29,004 nucleotides of DNA from positions 1-29,004 of the IMG/VR virus record IMGVR_UViG_3300032397_000794, one strand, 5' to 3'. The notes beneath the pieces were generated by a model that had not been told where the DNA came from, did not search any database, and saw only the letters and a program-made list of their open reading frames with translations. Made by a program: the position numbers and the translations under genes. Source of the stretch: a virus. Position 1 is the first letter of the stretch; each line of letters opens with the position of its first letter. Shown here one piece after another: positions 1-6,877 of this stretch.

Positions 1-1139
1 CGGATCTTGTTCATCGAGTCGGCGACGGCGGAGAGATCCAGCCACGGCTTACCCGTCGACTTGCGGTCGGACTGCGACGCCGTCCACGCCCAGCCGTCGA
101 CCTCGACGGCCATCGACCGGAGGCCCTCGATCACCAGGCCCATGTCGTTGTAGACCGAGTCCTTAAGGTTGACCCGGAGCTTGTCGGCCATATCAATCAC
201 GAACAGCTTGGGGTCGAAGTCCGGCACGTCGCGCTTGTACTCAGCGATGCGCGCCCGGATGTCGCGCGGGCTCGTCACGATGGGCTCGGCGTAACCGATC
301 ATCAGGCGCCCCATCTGGAGCATCCCAAGACGCTTCATGGCGGTCGTCTGGTCGGTCTCGATCTCCCGCTGGGTCATGTCGACGAGGTTGCGGAGCAGGC
401 GGCGCCCGACCGTCTCCTCGGAGAGCTCCAGCGACACGAGCACGGTGTCGATGCCCTGCAAGATCCCGTGCGCCGCGATGTGGCCGAGGGTCATCGACTT
501 GCCCGCACCGGAGCCACCAACGAGCAGGCCGATCGCGCTACGCTCCAGGCCACCACCAAGGGCCGCGTCGATGTCGGGGATCCCGGTACCGAGGCGCCCG
601 TCCTTGATGCTCTTGAAGAAGTTAGGGCGCGAGACGAGTTGCTGGAGCGATGCTCCCCAGGCGTTCGACGTCTTGCCGAGCTTCGACAGCTTCTCGAAAT
701 CGCCCGTCGTCTTCTCCGGGTCCGCGTTGTTCTTGTAGTCCTCCAGCGCGGACTCGATCACCTCCTTGTGCTTGACCCGCTGGACGACTGGGACCACCGC
801 CGCGATGAGGTGGTCAACATCGCCGACGCCCTCGAGCTCGGCGTCGAGAATGTAGTCCTTGCAAGCGTTGACCTGATCGTGCGTCAGCTTGCCGGACCCC
901 ATCAGGTTGACGAGGTGTTGGATCACATACATCGGGCGCGTTGGACCGCCGCCGACCTTCTTCGCGACGGCGTGTGCGGCCTGCGCGAGTAGCTTCGCAC
1001 TCGGGTCCTTCAAGCGGTCGGCTTCGATCGCCGCCCCGATGGCCGAGTAGAACCTCGGCTGCGTGCAGAGCGCGAGCACCAGCGCCTTCTCGGTGCCCTC
1101 TTCAAACTGGTAGATCGGAGGCGCCTTGTTACCCTTCAC
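1..1139 (-). CDS. DnaB-like replicative helicase, C-terminus cut by window edge
   Basis: Ring-type 5'-3' replicative helicase of the RecA/DnaB fold, which would unwind the fork in phage replication. I translated 379 residues from the GTG at 1139; the C-terminus lies beyond base 1. A helical N-terminal part (residues 1-170) precedes the ATPase core. The Walker A motif is GGSGAGKS at about residues 208-215. A DnaB-type segment SLELSEETVGRRLL follows at about 236-249, and a Walker B strand LFVIDMAD at about 312-319. The start is set by a GTGA overlap with the stop of the upstream initiator-like gene, so the two are probably translationally coupled. A KaiC-like RecA ATPase is the alternative, but the ELS...RRLL motif and the replication context favour DnaB. 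Confidence 0.85.
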   Translation of the reverse strand, partial: MKGNKAPPIYQFEEGTEKALVLALCTQPRFYSAIGAAIEADRLKDPSAKLLAQAAHAVAKKVGGGPTRPMYVIQHLVNLMGSGKLTHDQVNACKDYILDAELEGVGDVDHLIAAVVPVVQRVKHKEVIESALEDYKNNADPEKTTGDFEKLSKLGKTSNAWGASLQQLVSRPNFFKSIKDGRLGTGIPDIDAALGGGLERSAIGLLVGGSGAGKSMTLGHIAAHGILQGIDTVLVSLELSEETVGRRLLRNLVDMTQREIETDQTTAMKRLGMLQMGRLMIGYAEPIVTSPRDIRARIAEYKRDVPDFDPKLFVIDMADKLRVNLKDSVYNDMGLVIEGLRSMAVEVDGWAWTASQSDRKSTGKPWLDLSAVADSMNKI

Positions 1140-2617
1140 AGGTCCACCCACTTCTTTGCAACGCCCCAGGAGTGAGCGGCTTGGTTCTGATTGATCCGCG
1201 TATACATCGCGTGCGGGTCCCCGTAGCCTCGGCGAGCCTCGTCCCGACGCATCTTCGCATACCAACTAGGCAGCACCTGCCAGACACGAGCCTCGTCGCC
1301 GCACCACTTCCAGCGCAGGTGCGCCTCCTGGTTACGACAGAGTTGCTCATGGTGCTCGCGGGTGATCAAATGTGACTCGGCGGGTAGCACGTAGTCCTTA
1401 CGGAAGAACCCGGCCATTTTCGCCACCCGCTTCGGTGACATCACCATGTTGATCGACGGCGCGCGTTTTACGCCGCGCTTGTCGCGGAAGAACGCGAGCT
1501 GCCAGATAGCCCAGTGCTCAGGCGACACCGCGTGATCCATCATCTCGACGGAGCACTTGGCCAGGCTCTTGTACCAGCGCGAGGCCCGTGGGTCGCCGCG
1601 ATCGGGGTTCCACCACGCCTTGCCGTAGATCTTCTTGACGGCGCGGCCGTAGCTGTCGATGAGCAACATGACCCGGTTGAGCTCGGGCATCGTCTCCGAG
1701 AGCCAGATGACCTGCGACGGCGCGGCCTGCGGCGGGTCCATCGGCAGCCAGACGGGTGGCGGGCCGACGGGCTCGGGTGGCCGAGGCCGGGGGCTCCGAG
1801 GGTCGAGGAGGCTCATCAGGAGCGACGTGACGGGTGTGAGGCCGATGGGGTTGGAGTCGGGATCGTGATCAACCACTCTCCAGTCCTTGGGAGGCGTCTT
1901 GGAAATCGATCTCCTCTCACTACAAGAAGAAAAAAATTGGCGGTCGCCTGCTTTCTTTTCTTCTTTAGAAGAAAAGAAAGTACCTATTCTCTCAGGGAGA
2001 TTAGACCGGTACGGATGCTGGCCTAAAGAACCGACTTCCCTCGGCAAAATCGAAAACGGGCGGCGGCGCCCTGGGCGGCGGTTTAGCTTGGCGTCGACCC
2101 GTAACTCGCGCTTCATGTTGGCGATGTGGAGCCGATCGATCCAGCCGGGCGTGAACGCTTGCGACTCGGGATAGGTTCCCGCCGGGGCTGGTACCGTAGC
2201 TGTCGCCCGCTTCACGGCGCATCGATCGACGTACTGCTTCCACGTCGAGGGGAAGCGCAGCTCCGCGACGCCGGCTCTTGTACGAATGGTGCCGCTGATC
2301 GAATAGAACAACCGCTCGGCCGCGTTGACCTCGCCATGCGCCGGGCGCCAGCGGGTGATGTAGTGGCGGTCGGTTGCGACGAGGCCAGCCCTACGGAGTT
2401 CGGCTAGCGCCGAGCGGGCGGTGTCATAGCTTGCGATCTTCGCCAGCCGGGCGAGGTGCGCCAGGTCTTCGAGCATCCACTCCCCCTGCGGGGCGCGCTT
2501 GCGATCCCGCAGCCGCACCAGCGCCCCCCACAGTCGCAACGACGTCGGACGTAGGAGACGAAGCTCCGACACGGTCGGCTCGACGAGCTCAACCGTTGCT
2601 GGTGCGGGGCCGCTCAT
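1136..2617 (-). CDS. Winged-helix replication initiator-like protein
   Basis: Predicted 493-residue DNA-binding protein, probably the phage replication initiator. Residues about 25-100 look like a winged helix: helices around LRLWGALVRLRD and LEDLAHLARLAKI, a recognition-helix-like segment ending in ALAELRRAGLV, then a beta wing. The middle (about 205-240) is a charged low-complexity linker containing FFSSKEEKK and FFSSCSERR, encoded by an AT-rich inverted repeat. The C-terminal half is rich in W and basic residues and I did not recognise a fold. It starts in an ATGA overlap with the SF2 helicase and ends in a GTGA overlap with the DnaB-like gene. Position directly upstream of a replicative helicase recalls lambda O/P or DnaD/DnaA-like loaders; the family assignment is inference. 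Confidence 0.65.
   Translation of the reverse strand: MSGPAPATVELVEPTVSELRLLRPTSLRLWGALVRLRDRKRAPQGEWMLEDLAHLARLAKIASYDTARSALAELRRAGLVATDRHYITRWRPAHGEVNAAERLFYSISGTIRTRAGVAELRFPSTWKQYVDRCAVKRATATVPAPAGTYPESQAFTPGWIDRLHIANMKRELRVDAKLNRRPGRRRPFSILPREVGSLGQHPYRSNLPERIGTFFSSKEEKKAGDRQFFSSCSERRSISKTPPKDWRVVDHDPDSNPIGLTPVTSLLMSLLDPRSPRPRPPEPVGPPPVWLPMDPPQAAPSQVIWLSETMPELNRVMLLIDSYGRAVKKIYGKAWWNPDRGDPRASRWYKSLAKCSVEMMDHAVSPEHWAIWQLAFFRDKRGVKRAPSINMVMSPKRVAKMAGFFRKDYVLPAESHLITREHHEQLCRNQEAHLRWKWCGDEARVWQVLPSWYAKMRRDEARRGYGDPHAMYTRINQNQAAHSWGVAKKWVDL
1951..1980. repeat. AT-rich perfect inverted repeat inside the initiator gene
   Basis: Arms 1951-1964 (ctttcttttcttct) and 1967-1980 (agaagaaaagaaag) are exact reverse complements, 14 bp each, around a 2-base spacer. 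A further A-rich tract lies beside it at 1924-1937. The surrounding stretch, about 1905-2060, is clearly AT-richer than the flanking gene. It encodes a low-complexity linker, so the bases are not obviously constrained by protein function. It lacks the GC stem of an intrinsic terminator. A replication origin or a protein-binding site is possible. Confidence 0.8.
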
Positions 2618-4056
2618 TCGCCGCGCTTCTCCGCTCGCGTCTTCAGCCGAGGGGCGTATGCCTTCAGCGAGCCATCGCGCTCGGCGATCATCGTCGCGTA
2701 GCCCTCTCGGACATAGGTGTTCATGCGGCGGCGGGCGTGCTTCTCCAACGACGGGATCCCCAGGTCGAGGATGTCGTAGACCTTGAAATCGGTCTTGGCG
2801 CCGTTGTTGGTTCTCATACCTCGACCGATCCGCTGGAGTGCAGCGATCACGGACTTACCGCCGGAGGCGATGATAACCGACTCGAGGGAGGGAATATCGA
2901 CACCCTCCTGAAACACAACCGACGCGATCAGGACGTCGGCGTCACCTCGCTCTAGGCGTTGGATCGATCCCTTGCGCCCGTGGCTCTTCGTCCCACCGAA
3001 CACGAACTCGGTGTTGAGCCCGGCTTGCTCACATGCCTTCTTCAGCGCGTGGCCGTGCTCGATCTCCTTGACGAACACCATGCACGGCTTCGGGGCGTCG
3101 CGGACGAGCTCGACCACGCGCATGTTGCGCGCGTCGCTCCCCGAGACGTGGGTGCTGTAGATCTGCGAGTACGCCCTCGCACCTCGGGCCACCTGACCCT
3201 GCGCCTGGAACTTCTGCGCGACCGGGATCATGGTGATCCGCGGACGAGCTAGCACACCAGACTCGATCAGGGTCGTAGCCTTGATGGAGTAGATCACCCG
3301 GCCGAGGGCGGCGATGGCCATTAGCGAGCGGTTGTCGGTGCGGTCTAGCGGCGTGCCCGAGAATCCGACCCGGTACTCGGCCGGGCACCGCTGCACCGCT
3401 CGGAAGTAGGTGTCGGCCGGGGCGACGTGCGCCTCGTCGATGATGAGCCCGTCGCACACGGCAAGCGCCTGGTCGACGAGCGCGGTGTCTCGCCGCAGGG
3501 CAGCCGCGAGCGTCTGAAAGGTCATCGCGTTGAGGCCGGGGGCTAGGCGCCAGTGTTGAGCGGGTACGCGCGACAGCACGTTCGCGACCCTTCCCGTGCG
3601 CAGCGTGTAGCGGTCGGACGCCTGGTCGACCAGCGTGTCCCGGTGGACGAGCATCAGCCAGCGGCCGGGGAGCTTCTGCGTGAGAGCGACGAAGCACTCG
3701 GTCTTGCCGCTACCTGTGGGGGCTCGGATGATGCCTCGCCGCTCCCGTGCGATGGCCTCCACCGCGTCGAGCTGGTAGTCGCGGAGCCAGTCGAGGTCGG
3801 CGTCAACGTCAACCTGTAGGTTGCTGGTACGCTTGTCGATCAGACCGATGGTGATGTTGTCGCGCTTGCCGGCGTCGAGCACCAGCGGCAGCAGCCCGCC
3901 GGGGAACGAGGCCGAGGCGAGGTGGTAGAGCGACACGCGCTTCGACGACTTGCGGAAGCCGCTGTCGGTGAACGACAGGTAGCCCTGGAGCCACTTGTGC
4001 TCCTCGGGCGTCGCCGAGGCGACGACCGCCATTACGTTGTGCGTCGTGAGCCACAT
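2614..4056 (-). CDS. Superfamily II DNA helicase (DEAH-box)
   Basis: ATP-dependent DNA translocase or helicase of superfamily II, 480 residues, comparable to phage UvsW-like or RecG/XPB-like repair and replication helicases. Visible motifs in order: Q-like YQLDAV at about 94-99, Walker A APTGSGKT at 112-119, DEAH at 207-210, motif III SGT at 233-235, GVDIP at about 385-389, and motif VI QRIGRGMR at 408-415. The open frame extends upstream, but the ATG at 4056 is chosen because it sits in an ATGA overlap with the preceding HTH gene and the extra N-terminus reads as arginine-rich out-of-frame sequence. The gene ends in an ATGA overlap with the initiator-like gene. It probably acts at forks or recombination intermediates. 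Confidence 0.9.
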   Translation of the reverse strand: MWLTTHNVMAVVASATPEEHKWLQGYLSFTDSGFRKSSKRVSLYHLASASFPGGLLPLVLDAGKRDNITIGLIDKRTSNLQVDVDADLDWLRDYQLDAVEAIARERRGIIRAPTGSGKTECFVALTQKLPGRWLMLVHRDTLVDQASDRYTLRTGRVANVLSRVPAQHWRLAPGLNAMTFQTLAAALRRDTALVDQALAVCDGLIIDEAHVAPADTYFRAVQRCPAEYRVGFSGTPLDRTDNRSLMAIAALGRVIYSIKATTLIESGVLARPRITMIPVAQKFQAQGQVARGARAYSQIYSTHVSGSDARNMRVVELVRDAPKPCMVFVKEIEHGHALKKACEQAGLNTEFVFGGTKSHGRKGSIQRLERGDADVLIASVVFQEGVDIPSLESVIIASGGKSVIAALQRIGRGMRTNNGAKTDFKVYDILDLGIPSLEKHARRRMNTYVREGYATMIAERDGSLKAYAPRLKTRAEKRGE

Positions 4057-4355
4057 CAGGTGACGAGCATCTCCTCGATCTGCTTGACGTAGCCCTCGGC
4101 CATACGCGCGTCGGTGTAGCGACGGCGCACGAACTTGATCAAGCTCTTCGCCTCGATGAATCGGAACCAGCCCTCGTTCGCGGAGAGAACGAGCTCGCCG
4201 TCGATCCACCGGTACACGGAGGTGTTCTTGACACCGAGCAGGCGCGCAACCTCCGCGGCTGGCAGGAATCCGCGCTGGCGCCAGGCCGTTCGGTTGTGGG
4301 TCACGTCCATAACGGAGGGGCTTACCAACGGCTTCGCCGATTTCCTACTCCGCAT
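4056..4355 (-). CDS. Small helix-turn-helix protein (MerR/excisionase-like)
   Basis: A 99-residue protein with one recognisable helix-turn-helix of the HTH_17/excisionase kind: FLPAAEVARLLGVKNTSVYR followed by a short wing (WIDGELV), at about residues 30-55. The C-terminus is basic and helical. The ATG at 4355 overlaps the end of the ParB-like gene by 11 bases and has a GAGG about 8 bases upstream; an internal ATG at 4310 lacks a Shine-Dalgarno sequence. It ends in an ATGA overlap with the SF2 helicase. Its place second in the replication operon suggests a regulator or an accessory DNA-binding factor; Xis function is not implied, as no integrase is visible. Confidence 0.7.
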   Translation of the reverse strand: MRSRKSAKPLVSPSVMDVTHNRTAWRQRGFLPAAEVARLLGVKNTSVYRWIDGELVLSANEGWFRFIEAKSLIKFVRRRYTDARMAEGYVKQIEEMLVT

Positions 4356-4956
4356 TGATCAACCTCAGCAGCCCATCGGCAAGGTCACCGCCGCGGCCGA
4401 CGGCTTTGCGGAGCGCCTTCTTCACGAGGGCCAGGTCCTCGCGGCATGTGAACGTGAGCTCCAGGAGGAATGGCTTGGCCACCTGATCGGGCGGGGCTTC
4501 CGGCTGGCCGCCGAGGTCCATATCGTCGAGGCTCGGCTCGCTGCTCTGCATCGCGGAGACGAGATCGTTGAGCTCGGACTCGCTGAAGCCGCTGATCGAG
4601 AGCGCGTCCGCTAGCACGCCGTCGTCGATGAGGTCCTCGATGATGAGGCCGGCGATGGCGAGGTCGGTCTCCCCGCGCAACCGGTTCATCGCCAGCGCGA
4701 CCAGGCGAGGGTCTTCGTTGCCCTCCAGCACGACGGCCGGGATGGTGGGCTCCCCCAGCTCGCGCATCGCGCGCGTGCGGTGGTGGCCGTCGACCAGCTC
4801 GTAGCGACCACCCGCGAGAGGGCGGACGAGGATCGGCTGCGCGAACCCCACCCGGCGGATCGACTCGACCAGCCGGTCGTACTGGGCCGGCGGCAACACG
4901 TTAGCGTTGCGGGGGGCGGGGTCGAGGTCGGTGAGGTCGACGGTGAGGGCCTTCAT
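4345..4956 (-). CDS. ParB-like nuclease-domain protein
   Basis: Protein of the ParB/sulfiredoxin fold, about 203 residues. The N-terminal half carries the typical order DLDPAPRNANVL, QPILVRPL, then YELVDGHHRTRAMRELG, which holds the ParB motif (GHHR in place of GEHR). The C-terminal half is acidic, then helical. Family members bind DNA, hydrolyse CTP or nick DNA; phages often carry them near replication or methylation genes. An in-frame ATG at 5025 would add 23 residues, but those codons (AAA, CCA, AGG, CTA, ATA) are unlike the rest of the gene and ParB homology begins after the ATG at 4956. Neither start has a clear Shine-Dalgarno sequence. This is the first gene of the leftward operon. Confidence 0.75.
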   Translation of the reverse strand: MKALTVDLTDLDPAPRNANVLPPAQYDRLVESIRRVGFAQPILVRPLAGGRYELVDGHHRTRAMRELGEPTIPAVVLEGNEDPRLVALAMNRLRGETDLAIAGLIIEDLIDDGVLADALSISGFSESELNDLVSAMQSSEPSLDDMDLGGQPEAPPDQVAKPFLLELTFTCREDLALVKKALRKAVGRGGDLADGLLRLINAE

Positions 4957-5130
4957 TATATATAGGGGCTCTAGCACAGGTTCCGGGTCGTTGGAAGGGT
5001 CCCTGGGGTAACTGCCTGGTTTCATTGAGAAAGAAAAGTTGTGGTAAGGGCTTGCGTTGAATGGGTTGAATGGTTAAGTTTGTTGGGCGGGAGAGAAGGG
5101 CGGGCCGGGAAGACCGGGTAAAAATTGAAT
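4957..5130. promoter_or_regulatory. Divergent intergenic control region, AT-rich
   Basis: This stretch separates leftward replication genes from rightward genes and is the only extended AT-rich non-coding DNA in the left half. It contains TATATATAAT (minus strand 4964-4955) abutting the ParB-like start, a tandem repeat at 5056-5073, and an A/T tract near 5117-5128. Promoters for both directions are expected here, but I could not match a convincing -35/-10 pair, so individual promoters are not called. Confidence 0.5.
5056..5073 (+). repeat. Two adjacent exact copies of GTTGAATGG
   Basis: Bases 5056-5064 and 5065-5073 are identical 9-mers placed head to tail, followed by TTAAG. The spacing is just under one helical turn, as in operators or iterons. 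It lies in the divergent control region, so a binding site for the nearby HTH or ParB-like protein is a reasonable guess. Confidence 0.6.
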
Positions 5131-5485
5131 AGCTGGCTACGACGAACGAGGGGCTGCCCCTTCGCCCATGAGGTCCCGCCTAGAGCGGCTGCACCCAAGG
5201 CGAGGGAGGAACACCGGCCCCGGAACCTACTGCGGCACGACAGCGCGACGGGAGCCCCAACGGTGGGAGCTCGAGCGACGCCTCGTCCTGGGAGTAGCTG
5301 GGCCTGCGAGACCGGCCCAACTGGAACTCACGCACGATCGCAGTCGACGCCCCACCGGGGCGCGGCTCGCAGGGCGAACGTGAGGCGCCGCAAGCGGGCC
5401 CGCCCGCCAGCAACGCGAGGGTCGATTCCCTCGGCGGCGCACGACTGCGTTTCACCACCACCACCACCACGAAAAGGACACCACC
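5131..5485 (+). ncRNA. Long non-coding hairpin-rich leader (candidate structured RNA)
   Basis: About 350 bases without a credible gene; open frames on either strand here lack Shine-Dalgarno sequences and protein-like composition. Visible hairpins: GGGG/CCCC near 5150-5160; AGcTGGGCC/GGCCCAaCT at 5296-5304 and 5314-5322 (one mismatch); CGCCCC-ACC-GGGGCG at 5348-5362; and a three-way-junction-like fold at 5385-5440. It is followed by a CACCACC tract and the Shine-Dalgarno sequence of the gene at 5486. It could be a long 5' leader or a separate small RNA; no known RNA family was recognised. Confidence 0.4.
5385..5444 (+). other. tRNA-like three-way junction lacking an arm
   Basis: A 7-bp outer stem GCGCCGC (5385-5391) / GCGGCGC (5434-5440) encloses a hairpin GCGGG-CCCG-CCCGC (5394-5407) and a hairpin CGAGG-GTCGATTC-CCTCG (5416-5433). 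The second hairpin abuts the outer 3' strand with no gap, as a T-arm does, and its loop resembles TTCGATT. The whole is only about 56 nt, too short for a tRNA: one arm is missing and the 3' tail is ACGA. It is not called as a tRNA. The 3' end GGCGCACGA matches the 3' end of the leader element at 5797-5842. Confidence 0.4.
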
Positions 5486-5752
5486 ATGGCGAACAAGAGC
5501 TACTGCCGCTTCCAGAACACCCTCGGCGACCTCCGCGATTGCCTCGACTCGATGATGGCGAAGCTGATCGAGGGCGAGGGCGACGAGGGCGACGAGTTCA
5601 CGACCATCTCGGGCAAGGAGGCCAACGCGCGTAAGCAGCTGATCGAGACCTGCGTCGAGATCCTCAGCTTCGCACACGAGAACGACCTGCTCCCCCACAA
5701 CATCCGCATCGACGCCGCTGACGGCATCGGCGCGACCATCGATGACGAGTAG
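5486..5752 (+). CDS. Small conserved-type phage protein, function unknown
   Basis: An 88-residue acidic soluble protein beginning MANKSYCRFQNTLGDLRDCL. A YCRF-N-T-DL-DCL start followed by a helical A-R-K-Q-L-I-E-T-C-V-E-I segment resembles small uncharacterised phage proteins I have seen, but no function is known to me. An EGEGDEGDE acidic stretch lies at about residues 29-38. The ATG at 5486 is preceded by AAAGGA about 9 bases upstream and by a CACCACC-rich leader shared with other rightward genes. It is the first gene rightward of the control region, so it is probably expressed early and strongly. Confidence 0.8.
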   Translation: MANKSYCRFQNTLGDLRDCLDSMMAKLIEGEGDEGDEFTTISGKEANARKQLIETCVEILSFAHENDLLPHNIRIDAADGIGATIDDE

Positions 5753-5796
5753 CGCCTGGGCTGCTTGCCAAGGCGCGCTCAACGATCGTACAAACG

Positions 5797-5842
5797 GCGC
5801 CCCCACCCAGAGGGACCGCGAGGCTCACCGCCTCCGGGGCGC
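5797..5842 (+). ncRNA. Structured leader element, copy A
   Basis: Outer stem GCGCCCC (5797-5803) / GGGGCGC (5836-5842) encloses the core CACCCAGAGGGACCGC (5804-5819) and an inner stem GAGG (5820-5823) / CCTC (5831-5834) with a loop containing CACC. The core and outer stem recur exactly at 8613-8656 while the inner stem sequence changes but still pairs. It lies in the 157-base gap before the gene at 5910, so it would sit in that gene's 5' leader. It has no T-run, so it is not an intrinsic terminator. Confidence 0.6.
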
Positions 5843-5909
5843 ACGAACGCTTGGACCGCTAGATGGCGGCACCCGGCGATCAAAAACCACCATCACGGAG
5901 AAAACGACC

Positions 5910-6515
5910 ATGGCCACTGCGAACAACCACAAGTCCACCGCCTCGAAGACCACCTCGGCCAAGCCGACCAAGGCCGCGCCCAAGACGGCGGCGAAGCGGG
6001 ACCTCGACGATGAGCTCGACGGTGCCGCCGGTACCAAGGGCGGCGGCGACGTGCCCTACTGGAAGAAGATGAACGCGCTGCCGGCGGCCAAGCGGATCCA
6101 GATCCGCGTCGCGAACGTCTCCGACCGGCTCGCGCGCCTGGTCGACGACACCACCGGCTGGCAGGGGATGGACGCCTTCCAGCCGAGCCTGCTCACCGCC
6201 GAGCTGAAGGACTTGGCGACCAAGGTCGCCCAGATCGGGCTCGCGTTCGGCGGGGCGCCCGACGGCTACAAGCCCACGGCGGCTCGCGCTGGCAAGGCGC
6301 CGAAGGGCGAGATCGTGGTCGGCTCGCTGATCCGCCTCACCGACAAGCAGGCGCCGAACTACGCCGGGGCCCTGGAGCCGGCACAGATGGTCGGCATCAA
6401 GGTGCTGGAGGTGCGCGACAACAAGCTGGTCGCGCTGACGAACGACGGCGTGAAGATGCTCATCTCGCGCGGCCACGTCTGCCTCGACGCGGCCACCGCC
6501 GCGCCCGCCGTCTGA
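5910..6515 (+). CDS. Unknown protein with basic K/A/T/P-rich N-terminal tail
   Basis: A 201-residue protein of unknown function. The first ~40 residues are a low-complexity basic tail with KTTSAKPTKAAPKTAAK, reminiscent of histone-H1-like or nucleoid-protein tails. A folded part with a helical region (SDRLARLVDD, ELKDLATKVAQI) follows, then a beta-rich C-terminus (GEIVVGSLIRL, VLEVRDNKLVALTNDGVKML) that may form a small barrel. The ATG at 5910 is preferred over the far-upstream in-frame ATG because GGAG lies about 9 bases before it and the upstream part overlaps structured leader A. Binding to nucleic acid is plausible from the tail; nothing more can be claimed. Confidence 0.75.
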   Translation: MATANNHKSTASKTTSAKPTKAAPKTAAKRDLDDELDGAAGTKGGGDVPYWKKMNALPAAKRIQIRVANVSDRLARLVDDTTGWQGMDAFQPSLLTAELKDLATKVAQIGLAFGGAPDGYKPTAARAGKAPKGEIVVGSLIRLTDKQAPNYAGALEPAQMVGIKVLEVRDNKLVALTNDGVKMLISRGHVCLDAATAAPAV

Positions 6516-6533
6516 GTCCGAGGTAGGGCACTT

Positions 6534-6611
6534 CGCTCCCCAACAGGAGCGCCGCCCGGCCAGCCCGTGAGCCTCCACCGAGGGGTTCGCTGGTTGGCCG
6601 GACTGCGTCCG
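6534..6611 (+). ncRNA. Hairpin-rich leader before the gene at 6638
   Basis: Three hairpins fill the gap after the stop at 6515. CGCTCC/GGAGCG spans about 6534-6551. CCGGCCAGCC (6556-6565) pairs with GGTTGGCCGG (6592-6601), with an inner CCTC-CACC-GAGG (6572-6583). CGGAC-TGC-GTCCG is at 6599-6611, competing with the second stem. The inner hairpin followed by a GGGG-like run resembles the core of copies A and B, but the 16-nt conserved string is absent, so membership of the same family is uncertain. Confidence 0.4.
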
Positions 6612-6637
6612 CAATCACCCACCACAAGGAGACGACC

Positions 6638-6877
6638 GTGAACAAGCACAACGATCAGAAAACCATTCTCAAGGCGCGGGCTGTCAAGACCGTGCGCGAG
6701 GCGTTCACCCGCCTCGTCCACACCGAGGCGCCGAGCGAGGAGCAGCTCCTCTCTCTGGCGACCATCTTGGCGATCAACACCGACGCCCGTCGGGCGTGGG
6801 ACATCATCCAGGGGAACGCGAGCCTGCTCATCTCCGCCGCCGACGCGGAGATTAGCAGCGAGCGGGTGTTGCTGTGA
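6638..6877 (+). CDS. Small helical protein, function unknown
   Basis: A 79-residue, mostly helical, mildly basic N-terminal then acidic C-terminal protein (TILKARAVKTVREAFTRLVH ... EEQLLSLATILAIN). No motif was recognised. The GTG at 6638 has AAGGAG 6 bases upstream and no competing start. It ends in a GTGA overlap with the following DUF6744-like gene, so the two are probably translated together. It heads a tight four-gene run ending with the sigma-like gene. Confidence 0.75.
   Translation: MNKHNDQKTILKARAVKTVREAFTRLVHTEAPSEEQLLSLATILAINTDARRAWDIIQGNASLLISAADAEISSERVLL

Noticed and set aside
1921-1945. Possible programmed frameshift at the run of seven T (minus strand) in the initiator gene
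   Set aside because: The same frame is open on both sides, the in-frame heptamer does not fit X XXY YYZ, and the product is continuous through the linker.
1951-1980. Inverted repeat as a Rho-independent terminator
   Set aside because: The stem is A/T only, the loop is 2 bases, and it lies inside an intact coding frame; a site or origin is more likely.
4955-4965. TATAAT as a promoter -10 for the ParB-like gene
   Set aside because: It overlaps the ATG itself, so transcription would begin inside the gene, and no -35 match was seen; kept only as part of the AT-rich region.
5385-5444. A true tRNA gene
   Set aside because: Only about 56 nt with two arms inside the outer stem, no anticodon arm with a plausible anticodon, and a T-loop one base off the standard length.
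5452-5470. CACCACC repeats before the gene at 5486 as a CRISPR-like or microsatellite array
   Set aside because: It is a short trinucleotide tract within a leader; no spacers or longer repeats are present.
5180-5806. Minus-strand open frame of 208 codons over the leader and the gene at 5486
   Set aside because: No Shine-Dalgarno sequence, low-complexity valine/leucine-rich shadow composition, and it is antisense to a well-supported gene and the structured leader.
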